From an uncultured Pseudomonadota bacterium (GTDB taxonomy: Bacteria; Myxococcota_A; UBA796; GCA-2862545), in NCBI GenBank assembly GCA_913061235.1, contig CAJXTB010000009.1:230840-294839 (forward strand): DNA of 64,000 nt, read 5' to 3'. Each line of letters begins with the position of its first letter. The first letter of the stretch is position 1. The notes below the pieces were generated by a model that ran no database searches, had not been told where the DNA came from, and worked only from the letters and a program-made list of their open reading frames with translations. The position numbers and the translations under genes are program-made. Below are positions 16,899 to 25,731 of the stretch, one piece after another.

Positions 16899-18155
16899 TC
16901 ACAGGTTCAAACGGATGGCACACGCCAACAGCCAAGGCGACTTCGCCGGACCGGCCCCGGTAAGCACGCCCCCGGGCTTGAACCAGTCTCCGAAGGCGAC
17001 GACCGACAACTTCTTCGGCACGGCAAACCAGGCCACGGAACCACCCGCGCCGGCGCCTATGTATCGGGCATCTGTATCACTGGGCCGGATTGGGAATCCG
17101 GCGATGCTGTAGATTGAATCGTTGACATTGGTGCGCCAGAGGAAGGTCGCCTTCGCGGCCACCCGCACCCGCGGGTGTGGGAAAGCATTCAGCCCGGGAA
17201 CGACGCCGGAGGTATTTCCCGGTGCGATCTGGGTCACCGCCCCCAAGACACGAGGGTCCGGGTAGGGCGCCCGAAACGTCCCCAACGGCGTGGCGGCGCT
17301 GTCCCCGCTCGAACGGCCTGCGTCTAACGTCGCGGTGAGCCTCATCGGCAGCCCTGTAGGCACGCCGACATGGCCGACCGCACCCCAAGCGAGGATTCTT
17401 CGTTCCGAAAACTGCCCGACTTGACCGTGAACGTCGAAATGGAAGTCGACAATGGGATCCCTGTCCGGAGGAGCCGGCTGCCGAGACCAGCCGGTGCCGA
17501 CCGTGTGCCGTGTCTCCTGCCCCGAACCCGACGCATAGACGGCCTCGGTCTGGGCCGTGCCTAAGTAGTACATCGTGTGTTCGGTAGTCTTCACTGGGCT
17601 GTCCACCTCCCACCAAGACGCCCAGAACAGGCTGTTCGTGGAGGGCACATCGTCGAAGATGCCAGGATGGACCTCGACCTCCGCGCCAATGAGGTTCTCA
17701 ACCCGGACGCCGCCTGTGTCGATGACCAGTCGGCCGCCGTCAAAGGCCCGTTTTATGTTCGGACCCTCGCGGTCACTCACGAGCAGGCCATTGCCGAGCT
17801 TCCACTCTTGGCGTCCGACTGTGAGGGCGACCGGCCCGTCCCGCACCGTGACGAAGCCCTGCTGCAAGTGGAGGAGGTCGACGTCGAGTGGCCTGGGTCC
17901 CGGTTGCGCGCCCGCCTGGGTGGCGCTGTTCAACTGCAGCACGACCTCCAGATGCTCGCCGACGGAGAGTTTGGACCGGCCGAACACACGCAGCTGGCCT
18001 GCGCCATTCGGGTCCGAAGGGGCGTCGCCGAAGCCCGGATTTTGGACCGCGGCGTAGACGATCCGAGCGCCCGCCTCGAGCTGAAGGGAGGCCCCGTCAC
18101 TGAGCTCGATCGGTTCCGCGGCTTGGGCGGCGATGGCAAGGGCGAGGGCTAGCAT
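16899..18155 (-). CDS. Alginate-export-family outer-membrane porin
   Basis: Predicted outer-membrane beta-barrel of 418 residues with signal peptide MLALALAIAAQAAEP. The pattern is that of the alginate export (AlgE/porin) family: RVFGRSKLSVGEHLEVVLQL, then LHLQQGFVTV and LTVGRQEWKLGNG, then FDGGRLVIDTGGVRVE, and a C-terminal strand ending in LACAIRLNL. The family includes exporters of alginate and uptake porins; substrate here is unknown. It lies 24 bases downstream of the DoxX gene on the same strand, so the two may be co-transcribed from the LysR-controlled divergent promoter. Confidence 0.75.
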   Translation of the reverse strand: MLALALAIAAQAAEPIELSDGASLQLEAGARIVYAAVQNPGFGDAPSDPNGAGQLRVFGRSKLSVGEHLEVVLQLNSATQAGAQPGPRPLDVDLLHLQQGFVTVRDGPVALTVGRQEWKLGNGLLVSDREGPNIKRAFDGGRLVIDTGGVRVENLIGAEVEVHPGIFDDVPSTNSLFWASWWEVDSPVKTTEHTMYYLGTAQTEAVYASGSGQETRHTVGTGWSRQPAPPDRDPIVDFHFDVHGQVGQFSERRILAWGAVGHVGVPTGLPMRLTATLDAGRSSGDSAATPLGTFRAPYPDPRVLGAVTQIAPGNTSGVVPGLNAFPHPRVRVAAKATFLWRTNVNDSIYSIAGFPIRPSDTDARYIGAGAGGSVAWFAVPKKLSVVAFGDWFKPGGVLTGAGPAKSPWLLACAIRLNL

Positions 18156-18179
18156 GACGCGTCTCCCGGTTCAGTTCGA

Positions 18180-18602
18180 CTAGAGCGCGCCAGATGCAGA
18201 AGTCCGTTGGTCATCCGCATTGCGTCCTGAAATGGGCTTGAACTTGGTGCGACCCACCGCCACGAGCACCGACAGGTGCATCAGCACCACACTTGGAATG
18301 ATGGCCCCAAACGGCTCACCCAAAGACAGGTGCATGGGAATGGCCAACACCATGACGGTGGCCAGCCCAGCGGCGGCGAGCGGGGTCAGCCAAGGGAGGA
18401 TTCGCGTCGCGGAGGGAACAATCAGCCCGATGGCACCGAGAAGCTCCGCGAAGCCAATGAACCGAACCATCAGCGCCGGCACCTCGTTGACGAAGGACAT
18501 GTTGACGGCGAGTTCCTCGATCGGCATTATCAGCTTGGAGCCACCCGCCATGAGGAATGCTAGGCCGAGAAGGCCCTGAATGAGCCAGAGTACGATGTTC
18601 AT
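18180..18602 (-). CDS. DoxX family membrane protein
   Basis: Four-span inner-membrane protein of 140 residues. ATG at 18602 has AAGGAG seven bases upstream; the longer frame would run through the regulatory region. Motifs fit DoxX: LLGLAFLMAGGSKL in span 1, RFIGFAELLGAIGL in span 2, then a span ending AIPMHL. DoxX-like proteins are linked to oxidative or solvent stress and to thiosulfate:quinone oxidation in some organisms; here the role is open. It is divergent from the LysR gene, the usual arrangement for a LysR target. Confidence 0.85.
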   Translation of the reverse strand: MNIVLWLIQGLLGLAFLMAGGSKLIMPIEELAVNMSFVNEVPALMVRFIGFAELLGAIGLIVPSATRILPWLTPLAAAGLATVMVLAIPMHLSLGEPFGAIIPSVVLMHLSVLVAVGRTKFKPISGRNADDQRTSASGAL

Positions 18603-18645
18603 TTGAATGCTCCTTGTGTGTCCACAATAGAACCTCGATCTGCAC

Positions 18646-18692
18646 ATGCAACAAGGCTTCAATATCGGCATGTTAAGTTGCATTGAGGCAAC
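18646..18692. promoter_or_regulatory. LysR operator candidate between doxX and lysR
   Basis: In the 93-base divergent gap, GTTGC (18677-18681) and GCAAC (18688-18692) form a short palindrome containing a T-N11-A core, and a second ATGCAAC (18646-18652) pairs with GTTGCAT (18677-18683). Paired sites of this type are what a LysR regulator would bind for auto-repression and activation of the divergent gene. Confidence 0.5.
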
Positions 18693-18695
18693 AAC

Positions 18696-19619
18696 ATGAA
18701 CTTGGTAGACCTTCAGACTTTCGTACACGTCGCGGAACTTGGGACACTGGCGGCGGCGAGCCAGACCCTAGGAATTCCTAAGTCCACCATCAGCCGACGC
18801 ATCAAGCGCCTCGAAGACGAGCTGGGCGTTGCACTCGTGCTCCGCGGGGGGCACCGCTACCGCCTGACGGACGAGGGCGGCATTCTGCATCACCGATGTT
18901 CGCCCGCACTTCGCGAGATTGCCGACGTCGAAGCCACTCTGGGAGATTTCCGGGTCGGGCCGAGCGGCCTGCTGCGCATCACAGCGCCCAACGACGTGGC
19001 CGTCTCGACCCAGTTCGCCGTACTGATCGAAAAGTATCACCGGCGATATCCCGGCGTTCACGTGGAGATCCAACTCACCAATCGGGTCGTGGACCTCATC
19101 GAGGAGGGCTTTGACGTCGCCTTAAGACCTGGTCCAGTGAGAGGGCCAGAGTCTGGACTGATGTCTCGCTCACTCGGCGCGAGCGGCATGGGGCTGTACG
19201 CTGGGACGGCCTATCTGGCTGCGCGCGGAACGCCGGTCTCACCTGAACAGCTCGCCGAGCACCGATGGATCCTGCACACCATGATGCGGCAACATTCGAG
19301 GCGGCCAGAGAGCCTGGCCCCTTGGCTGCCCGAGACCGCCAACATCTATGTAAGCGCCCATACAGTGATGTGTAAGCTGGCCGTTGCCGGATGCGGTATC
19401 GCACTACTGCCCAATGTTGTCGCGACGCCGGACGTGGAGGCCGGACACCTCAGAGCACTGTTACCGGGACTGCTGAAGCGGACCGGACGCATGCGTCTCG
19501 TCTGGCCGGTGACGCGGTACCTGTCGCCGCGGGTTCGTGCGTTTATCGACATTGCTGCGGAAGAGATGGGACCGCCTTCGGCGGTAAAGCCAACCGGGAC
19601 TGGCTCGACGCCTCCGTGA
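18696..19619 (+). CDS. LysR-type transcriptional regulator
   Basis: Regulator of 307 residues. N-terminal winged helix-turn-helix (LGTLAAASQTLGIPKSTISRR at about 16-36, then LEDELGVALVLR), followed by a co-inducer-binding domain (residues 90-290) of the CrgA/AaeR-like branch: GLLRITAPNDVA, YPGVHVEIQLTNRVVDLIEEGFDVALR, GCGIALLPN. The start ATG lies just after the operator candidate. Divergent from doxX and probably controls doxX and the porin gene. The inducer is unknown. The 3' tail (GPPSAVKPTGTGSTPP) looks disordered. Confidence 0.92.
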   Translation: MNLVDLQTFVHVAELGTLAAASQTLGIPKSTISRRIKRLEDELGVALVLRGGHRYRLTDEGGILHHRCSPALREIADVEATLGDFRVGPSGLLRITAPNDVAVSTQFAVLIEKYHRRYPGVHVEIQLTNRVVDLIEEGFDVALRPGPVRGPESGLMSRSLGASGMGLYAGTAYLAARGTPVSPEQLAEHRWILHTMMRQHSRRPESLAPWLPETANIYVSAHTVMCKLAVAGCGIALLPNVVATPDVEAGHLRALLPGLLKRTGRMRLVWPVTRYLSPRVRAFIDIAAEEMGPPSAVKPTGTGSTPP

Positions 19620-19905
19620 TCGACGTCGTCAGGAGTCTGCCTCGACGAGCGGGGAGAGAACCAACAGACGGCTGGACAGTGAGACCAGCAGGCTGAGCCC
19701 GCCCGCCGCACAAAGACCGGCGCCAATTGTCGTCGAACTGCCGGCCGGCTTCTCAATGCTGGCGAACTCGTTTGTACGTCGGCTGTGCGTCGAAGCTCAT
19801 CGACGTCTGGCAGGCGGCGCTCTGCGTTCTCCACAATCCGTTTCCCCATCGGATCGACCAGACGAGACCGCCGACCAGTCAGACGTTGAAACGACAATCT
19901 GAACA

Positions 19906-19993
19906 TTCCAACAACAGCTTCAACCTGACGGCCGGGGCCTGCGGTCCCTGGTCGGCCTGCGGGCGCCGCCGCAGGTTAAGCACAGTGTTAGGC
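19906..19993 (+). other. Integron attC-like recombination site
   Basis: The 382-base gap 19620-20001 has no convincing gene, but its right end has attC architecture. R'-like core GTTAGGC (19987-19993) is preceded by spacer CACAGT and L' arm GCCGCAGGTTAAG (19968-19980). On the left TTCCAAC (19906-19912), spacer AACAGC, then L'' arm CTTCAACCTGACGGC (19918-19932). The L arms pair over 13 bp with exactly two unpaired bases, C21 and A28 (last two digits), on the left arm. Known attC sites carry such extrahelical bases, G and T on the recombinogenic bottom strand, which is what these would be. The first base of the R'' box is off consensus. A second hairpin (CCTGCGG/CCGCAGG, 19956-19975) lies in the variable centre. 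No integrase is in the window. Confidence 0.6.
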
Positions 19994-20001
19994 CGAGAGC
20001 C

Positions 20002-21225
20002 GTGGACGACGAACTTCCATCCGGTGCCGAGATTCTCGCGATGCACCATCCCCGCCAGCTCTTCGGGTCTCTCCTGGAGGATGGTCGTGCGGTGCGCCGG
20101 TACTGGGCTCGCCTTGCGCGGGAGTTCCGCGACACGGAGCCCGAGGTGTTTCAGCATGCCCGCCGGCTGTTTGAGCGGGCCCGTGATGGTCAGAGCGCAG
20201 CTGTCGAGCCAGTGCAGGTTGTGCATGCCGACGGTGAGGCGCCCAACCCCCGGGTGCGGCAGTGGTTAGCCGATGGCGACTACGCCGCGCTCGCTCATGT
20301 GTTGGAGCACGACCCCGGGTCGATTCCACAGCAGGCTCGCATGCAGGACGTCTTGCTGGATGTGGTGCGCGGCATGGGCCCAGATCTGACCGCCTCCCAG
20401 TTGTTAGCGGTTGAGCGAGAGCTCGCACACGACCGTCTGATGGTCACTCCGGACGAAGAAATCACGCTTCGCCTGGCGGTCGCGCAGAGCGAGGTTGTGC
20501 GTCGATTGCGGAAGGATGACGCTGTGCCCGAGTCGTTTGTAGACCTGGTCAACGCCGCCCGCGCGCCCGATGCTGCAGGGACAGTTTCGGCCATGAATCG
20601 CCTGGTGAACGAGGTGCCGATGCCAGCTCTCCGCCAAGTTCTCACCTACGTACGCATTCACCATTCGGGCGCATTGTCCGTCATTGAGCGGCGCATGCTG
20701 TTGCTGCGTGAACGCGAGACCCCCAAGCCGGTCGATGACCTCAAAGCCGCTGAGCTGTACGCCGCCTACGTCGACGCCAACACGCCATCGCCCGCGCTTC
20801 TACTTGCGGGTGCGGTTGGGTTTGGCGTCGCGCTGTTCATGGCCACGAACATCGTGCTCATTGCGTTGATGGGTGAAGCCAGAGCCATGGCGGAGGACAT
20901 GAGAGATATCCCCATGGCGTTGGGCGGAATTGGAATCTGCCTTGGCGGAGCGGTCGCGTACTCCATTCAACTGGACCGCAAGAAGACGTCTCGCGCGTTT
21001 CGGACGGGTCGAATTCTTGCGATTGCCCGCCGCTTCGGCCTCTTTCCGGCCGAAGTTGTCGACATGATTGTGAAGGGGATGAGGCCCTCTACAGCCGCCA
21101 GTCAGACCTACACCAAGGTCGACGTGCTCGTGGCTCTGGAGGCTGACCCCACCTGCCTGTTCGAGTGCTGGAGCGACGTCCTCGCCGCACGCTTTGCAGC
21201 CCCCCCAACGGAGTCGTCCTCATGA
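20002..21225 (+). CDS. Membrane protein with degenerate J-like N-terminus (paralog 2, Hsp70 partner)
   Basis: Protein of 407 residues, paralog of the one at 14521-15774. Residues 25-60 (AVRRYWARLAREFRDTEPEVFQHARRLFERAR) align with J-domain helices II-III but carry FRD in place of HPD. Two membrane spans at about 268-292 and 302-322 (LLLAGAVGFGVALFMATNIV; MALGGIGICLGGAVAYSI), then a soluble tail. Its stop overlaps the ATG of the Hsp70 gene as ATGA, so the two are translationally coupled. In E. coli the Hsp70 HscC pairs with membrane-anchored J proteins DjlB and DjlC; this layout is analogous. Loss of HPD means it cannot stimulate ATPase in the usual way, so it may be a scaffold or regulator. 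The start lies 15 bases after the attC-like core. Confidence 0.75.
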   Translation: MDDELPSGAEILAMHHPRQLFGSLLEDGRAVRRYWARLAREFRDTEPEVFQHARRLFERARDGQSAAVEPVQVVHADGEAPNPRVRQWLADGDYAALAHVLEHDPGSIPQQARMQDVLLDVVRGMGPDLTASQLLAVERELAHDRLMVTPDEEITLRLAVAQSEVVRRLRKDDAVPESFVDLVNAARAPDAAGTVSAMNRLVNEVPMPALRQVLTYVRIHHSGALSVIERRMLLLRERETPKPVDDLKAAELYAAYVDANTPSPALLLAGAVGFGVALFMATNIVLIALMGEARAMAEDMRDIPMALGGIGICLGGAVAYSIQLDRKKTSRAFRTGRILAIARRFGLFPAEVVDMIVKGMRPSTAASQTYTKVDVLVALEADPTCLFECWSDVLAARFAAPPTESSS

Positions 21226-22934
21226 CCACACTCGGTATCGACCTCGGTACAACAAACTCGTTGATTGCTGTGTTTTCAGACGATGGTCCACGCGTTCTGA
21301 CGGATACAGCAGGCAGTCGCTCCGTGCCGAGCGTTGTGGCTATCGATGACGGTGGCAAGCTGCTCGTTGGGGCCGCAGCACGAGCCCGCGCGGTCTACCG
21401 GCCAGATGACGCTGTCTCGCGGTTCAAGCCCTATATGGGCGAAGAGCATGGCTACCGACTTGGCGAGCACGCCCTGGGGCCTGTCTCTCTGTCGGCGCTC
21501 GTGTTGCGGGAGCTGAAGGCACGTGCGGAAGAGGCGCTGGGTGAGACCATTGATGAGGCGGTCATCACCGTACCAGCGTGGTTTCGAGAACCCAACCGAC
21601 GAGCGACTATCGAGGCTGCGCGTCTCGCTGGGCTTCGGGTTCGCCATCTGCTGAACGAGCCCACAGCCGCTGCCCTTGCGTACGGCGTTGCCCAGGGGGA
21701 CAGCGAGCAGGCCATTGCGGTCCTCGACCTCGGCGGCGGAACCTTCGATGTGACCATTCTTGAGCTGTATGACGGAATGGTCGATGTCCGGGCCAGCGGT
21801 GGTGACGTGCATCTAGGCGGTGAGGACTACACGGATGTCTTGCTGCGGCACGTGCTCTCGGGCACCACGACAGACGCGCTGCAGACCGGTGCCGTGCGAG
21901 CGTTGGTAGAGCGCGCCAAGCGCCAATTGAGTCACGAGCAGACCGTGACCGTTGACCTGTCGACGCTGGGCGGGCCCACGGTGTCTGTGGACCGTGAGAC
22001 CTACGACCGACTGTGTGCTCCCTTGAACCAACGTCTGCGCAGATGTGTTCAGGAGGCGCTGGTTCAGTCGGGGCTACGTGGGCCGAGTATTGACCATGTC
22101 CTACTTGTTGGTGGAGCGGTCCGCATGCCGGCTGTGGCTGCGATTGCCGAGAGCCTCTTCGGTCAGCCAGCAAAGCTCGCAGATGACGTCGACACGCTCG
22201 TTGCGCGGGGTGCAGCGGTTCAGGCAGCATTGCTGGACAAGCACGCAGCCCTCCGTGATGTCATGGTCACCGATGTGCTCACCCACTCCCTCGGGGTCAG
22301 TGTCGTTCAGACCTGGGACGGCGAGCACTACGAAGGCCGATTTATGGCGGTCTTGTCTCGGGGAACCACCCTTCCAGCGAGTCGGCAAGAGCGTCTGGCT
22401 ACGCTGCATCCAGAGCAGACCACGCTGGTGCTTCAGGTGTTTGAAGGCGAGCATCGACTGGTGGAGAAGAACGAGCGTATTGGTACGCTTGAGATTCAAG
22501 GCCTGCCGAAACACCCGGTCCAGTCCGGCAAGACGGAGGCTGTAGACGTCCGCTTTTCGCAGGATGTGAGTGGGTTGTTGCAGATTGATGCCACCGTGCT
22601 CTCCACACAACAGACCAAACGACTGGTTCTCGAGCGCTCCTCACGTCCACTTCAGGAGGGGGAGCGGGCTCAGGCAGACCGTCGCTTGGCGGCGATTGCC
22701 ATGCATCCACGAGAAGCGCAGGCCAACCGACAGTTGTTGGAGGTTGCTACGAGCGTGATGATGGTTGTGCCACAGGCGGAACGAGACACTGTGGACCGGT
22801 ACATTCTGGCGTTTGAGTCCGCGATGGACAAGCAGGTGCCCAACGACATTGTTGAGGCGAATGCGCTTCTGACAGCTGTTGTGCGCGACCTCGTGAACCG
22901 TCACGGTCTGCATGATCTGGTCGACGTGCCGTGA
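21222..22934 (+). CDS. Hsp70-family chaperone, HscC-like
   Basis: Cytoplasmic chaperone of 570 residues. ATG at 21222 begins MTTLGIDLGTTNSL, the phosphate-1 motif; further ATPase motifs are LNEPTAAALAYG, VLDLGGGTFDVTILEL and VLLVGGAVRMPAV. The substrate-binding domain follows (DVLTHSLGVSVV, VFEGEHRLVEKNERIG). It is shorter than DnaK (about 640) with a reduced lid, like HscC (556 in E. coli). DnaK-type lid tail motifs are absent. It overlaps the J-like gene (ATGA) and the next gene (GTGA), so the three form one operon. The likely client pathway is unknown. Confidence 0.92.
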   Translation: MTTLGIDLGTTNSLIAVFSDDGPRVLTDTAGSRSVPSVVAIDDGGKLLVGAAARARAVYRPDDAVSRFKPYMGEEHGYRLGEHALGPVSLSALVLRELKARAEEALGETIDEAVITVPAWFREPNRRATIEAARLAGLRVRHLLNEPTAAALAYGVAQGDSEQAIAVLDLGGGTFDVTILELYDGMVDVRASGGDVHLGGEDYTDVLLRHVLSGTTTDALQTGAVRALVERAKRQLSHEQTVTVDLSTLGGPTVSVDRETYDRLCAPLNQRLRRCVQEALVQSGLRGPSIDHVLLVGGAVRMPAVAAIAESLFGQPAKLADDVDTLVARGAAVQAALLDKHAALRDVMVTDVLTHSLGVSVVQTWDGEHYEGRFMAVLSRGTTLPASRQERLATLHPEQTTLVLQVFEGEHRLVEKNERIGTLEIQGLPKHPVQSGKTEAVDVRFSQDVSGLLQIDATVLSTQQTKRLVLERSSRPLQEGERAQADRRLAAIAMHPREAQANRQLLEVATSVMMVVPQAERDTVDRYILAFESAMDKQVPNDIVEANALLTAVVRDLVNRHGLHDLVDVP

Positions 22935-23518
22935 CCGAAGAGCTTCTTCACATCCAAGACGCCATCCGGCGACGTCGTACGGATGACCCCAAAGGGCTTG
23001 TCCATCAGTACGCCGTTGCCACTGGGCTGGGGACCAATGTCTCGAAGCAGGGCCTGCTCGCTGGTGATGTGGCGCTCGCGATTCTGATCCGTGCCGACCC
23101 TGCGCTGTTCGGGCCTGGACGGTCGGAAGGGGTTGGCTTGGTCGTACATTCGCGCGACCGATTGGCGTGGCATGTGCCAGAGGTGCTCACCCATTGTGTG
23201 AGCCGACTTGTACAGAGCGAAGACGACGCACGACAGACAGGCGCGTGGGCACTGCACCCTTGGACGCGCCTCAATCAGATGTCGGTGACGCACTCAGATC
23301 GTCGTCCGATCAACATGGACATCGCCCCCCAGTTCACGGCGGGATTCGATCTACAGCTGAGTCGCATTCTCTTTCAGCGGTCGCTGCTTCCACACGGTCA
23401 GGTCGTCACTGACCGCTTTCCGGTCATTGTTCCGACGCCTGGCGGACCTCTGTTTATGCCGTTTGTGGTTCACCCATCGTACTGGCCAGAAGTGTGGACG
23501 GCGCGGGGCGGGGCGTAG
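22931..23518 (+). CDS. Unknown protein coupled to the HscC-like operon
   Basis: Soluble protein of 195 residues with no signal or membrane segment and no family I recognise. GTG start at 22931 overlaps the Hsp70 stop as GTGA. Distinct stretches are GLVHQYAVATGLGTNVSKQG, LLAGDVALAILIRADP, GLVVHSRDRLAWHVPEVLTH and, near the end, DRFPVIVPTPGGPLFMPFVV. The strict coupling suggests it is a client, cochaperone or effector of the chaperone. A good candidate for structure prediction with the other two proteins. Confidence 0.7.
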   Translation: MTEELLHIQDAIRRRRTDDPKGLVHQYAVATGLGTNVSKQGLLAGDVALAILIRADPALFGPGRSEGVGLVVHSRDRLAWHVPEVLTHCVSRLVQSEDDARQTGAWALHPWTRLNQMSVTHSDRRPINMDIAPQFTAGFDLQLSRILFQRSLLPHGQVVTDRFPVIVPTPGGPLFMPFVVHPSYWPEVWTARGGA

Positions 23519-23654
23519 CCGTCCGATCCTGTGCCGCGGATCCTCAGACCGGTTTGTCTTTAGCGTCGTCTGCTCCGTCCGAACGGGCAGTATTCTGGAA
23601 CACTTTCTTCCCAACGCCGAAGTGTCGTTCGACGGTCAGCCGCTCGCTCCGCGC

Positions 23655-25124
23655 ATGACATCACCTCGTCCAGCCGAAGTCTTGGCTGAGGCTCGTGCCA
23701 CTTTGCGACGAGGCTACGCTATCGGTGGCGGAGTGAGCTGTGTGGTCGCGTCTTCGTCTGCGGCCCTACTCGGTGTTCCGAGTCAGGACCGCTTCGTCTT
23801 GTTTGCATGTGGGCTCGTTTGGCTGACTGTGGCGGCTGTGCATCGGCGGGTTCGGTCGACCTTGGCTGTGTCTGTCCTCGTAGGCTCGAGTGCTGTGGCC
23901 ATTGCGCTCAACGCGTTCTACACCGGTGGTATTGATTCGCCGGTTTGCATCTGGCTTGCTGTCCTTCCACTGTCGGGAGGACTGTTGGCGGGGCGTCGCG
24001 GGATGGTGAGCGGAATGGTCTGCTTGGCGTTGGCTCTGGTGTTCATACTGTGGACGACCTCTGCGGGTTTGACCCATTCGATTGTCCGGCCTGCTGGCAA
24101 CTTCCTCATGATACGCCTGGGAAACTTGCTGGGTCTCTCCGTGCTCTTGGGCGTGGCCATGTTGCTGTCCGATAGGCTGTCGACCCAGGTGACCGGCACG
24201 ATGTTGGCGAGCAATATCCGCCTTCAGGTGGAGGTCGACGACCATGAGGCCACGCGGCGAAAACTGGAAGAGCTGTACAGTGAGTTGGTCGATATTGCGC
24301 GGCAGGCTGGCATGGGACAAGTCGCCACCGGCGTGCTGCACAACGTCGGAAATGCGCTCAATGGGGTCACGACTTCAGTGGCGCTTGCGATGAGCGAGGT
24401 AAACCGTGCATCGCCCGCACTTGAGCGGGTTGCGGCTCTAATGGAGCAGCCCGAGCTGACAGTTGAAAAGCGAGAGACTGTGGCTGCATATCTGCGCCGG
24501 CTGGACGTCTCGTACGCTGAGCGCTTGGGTCGCGTCCAGCAAGAGCTGGAGTGCATTCGAAATGCGTCGGAGCACATGGCGTCTGTGGTGACAGCCCAGC
24601 AAGAACTTGCTACAACGTCTGGAATGGTGGAGCGGGTGCCTGTGCGCCAGATTGTTGGACAAGCACACTTGCTGTTAAATACGTCGCTAATACGTCATCA
24701 CATCGAGTGGGTATTGGATGTGCCCCCAGATCTCATCGCGACCCTCGACCGTCACCGAGCGGTTCAGATTCTGACGAACCTACTCGCGAATGGTCGAGAT
24801 GCTATGCGCGATGTGACGGGCGAGAGACGTCTGGTTGTACGGGCGACCGGGCAAGAGGGCTGGATTGCCATTCAGGTCACAGACACGGGTTCTGGCGTGT
24901 CACAGGCCCTCGCTGAGCGCGTGTTTGAGCATGGCTTCACAACAAAGGCCGACGGCCATGGCTTTGGACTTCACTCCAGCGCCCTGGCAGCCACCGAGAT
25001 GGGTGGACGCCTGAGCCTCAAGGCTGCTGACCGCGGGGCCCACTTTGTGTTGAGTGTGCCGGACTTGGCCTGGAATCAGGCACCTGCTGTGGGTCGCGAT
25101 TCGGTCGCCAAGGCGAGCGCCTAG
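23655..25124 (+). CDS. Membrane sensor histidine kinase (LHNVGN type)
   Basis: Kinase of 489 residues. Six hydrophobic segments occupy residues 20-185; then a short coiled coil and a dimerisation domain with the phospho-accepting His in GVLHNVGNALNGV near residue 228. The ATPase domain has the N box ILTNLLANGRDAM, G1 VTDTGSGV, F box FEHGFTTK and G2 GHGFGLHSSA, all intact. The variant H box (LHNVGN rather than SHELR/T) matches a subfamily common in Myxococcota. No receiver domain and no response-regulator gene nearby, so it is an orphan kinase. It is paralogous to the kinase at 33088-34527. Start is uncertain: ATG at 23655 has no clear ribosome-binding site. Confidence 0.88.
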   Translation: MTSPRPAEVLAEARATLRRGYAIGGGVSCVVASSSAALLGVPSQDRFVLFACGLVWLTVAAVHRRVRSTLAVSVLVGSSAVAIALNAFYTGGIDSPVCIWLAVLPLSGGLLAGRRGMVSGMVCLALALVFILWTTSAGLTHSIVRPAGNFLMIRLGNLLGLSVLLGVAMLLSDRLSTQVTGTMLASNIRLQVEVDDHEATRRKLEELYSELVDIARQAGMGQVATGVLHNVGNALNGVTTSVALAMSEVNRASPALERVAALMEQPELTVEKRETVAAYLRRLDVSYAERLGRVQQELECIRNASEHMASVVTAQQELATTSGMVERVPVRQIVGQAHLLLNTSLIRHHIEWVLDVPPDLIATLDRHRAVQILTNLLANGRDAMRDVTGERRLVVRATGQEGWIAIQVTDTGSGVSQALAERVFEHGFTTKADGHGFGLHSSALAATEMGGRLSLKAADRGAHFVLSVPDLAWNQAPAVGRDSVAKASA

Positions 25125-25142
25125 TTGTTGTTGGCCGTGCGC

Positions 25143-25706
25143 TCAGTCGTGCCGTCGATTCACCAGAGCCGTGCGTACATGGTCGTGCCATAGACCATCT
25201 CGCATTCGAAGAAAGTCCTTGGCATACCCCTCAATCTCGAACCCCAGGCGGGCCAGAATGGCTGCACTGCGGTGGTTGTCCGGCAGATGGTCGGCCATGA
25301 TGCGGTGTAGGCCCAGCTCGTCGAATGCGTAGTCGATGAGCGCCCGCAAGGCCTCGGTCATTAAGCCTTTGCCTTGTTCCTTTTCATCGAGCGCGTACCC
25401 GATGTTGACGGCCTGGAGAGCGCCTCTGCGAATGTTGCTGAGGTTGGCGACACCCACAATATGTTCCCCGTGGAACAAAAAGAACCGGTAGGCAATGCCC
25501 CGTAGTGCATCCTCTTGGTTCTGTTGGAGCTGACGCTCCCAAAAATCAAGGGTGTAAAAGGTATTTGGACGGACCGGGTCTGTTGCCGACAGGAACTCCC
25601 GGTTGCGCAGCGTGTAGCCAAGCACCGAGTCGGCCTCAGCAATCGTTGGAAGACGAATGGTCAGCCGTTTCGTCCTCAAGGCCGGCATGAGGTGCGTTGT
25701 TTCCAT
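25143..25706 (-). CDS. GNAT acetyltransferase, RimJ/RimL-like
   Basis: Cytoplasmic N-acetyltransferase of 187 residues. The acetyl-CoA site is visible as GYALDEKEQGKGLMTEALRA near residue 103, preceded by RFFLFHGEHIVGVANLSNI and followed by LGLHRIMADHLPDNHRSAAIL and LGFEIEGYAKDFLRMRDGLWHDHV, the standard RimJ/RimL layout. These enzymes acetylate the N-termini of ribosomal proteins or other amines; the substrate here is open. ATG at 25706 has GGAGG four bases ahead. Convergent with the kinase gene with 18 bases between. Confidence 0.93.
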   Translation of the reverse strand: METTHLMPALRTKRLTIRLPTIAEADSVLGYTLRNREFLSATDPVRPNTFYTLDFWERQLQQNQEDALRGIAYRFFLFHGEHIVGVANLSNIRRGALQAVNIGYALDEKEQGKGLMTEALRALIDYAFDELGLHRIMADHLPDNHRSAAILARLGFEIEGYAKDFLRMRDGLWHDHVRTALVNRRHD

Positions 25707-25731
25707 GTGCCCTCCTATTGGGGCAAAACCC

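Noticed and set aside
19346..20269. Open frames across the lysR 3' end, the gap and the attC-like site
   Set aside because: They run across the LysR gene or the J-like start without start signals; none shows a domain.
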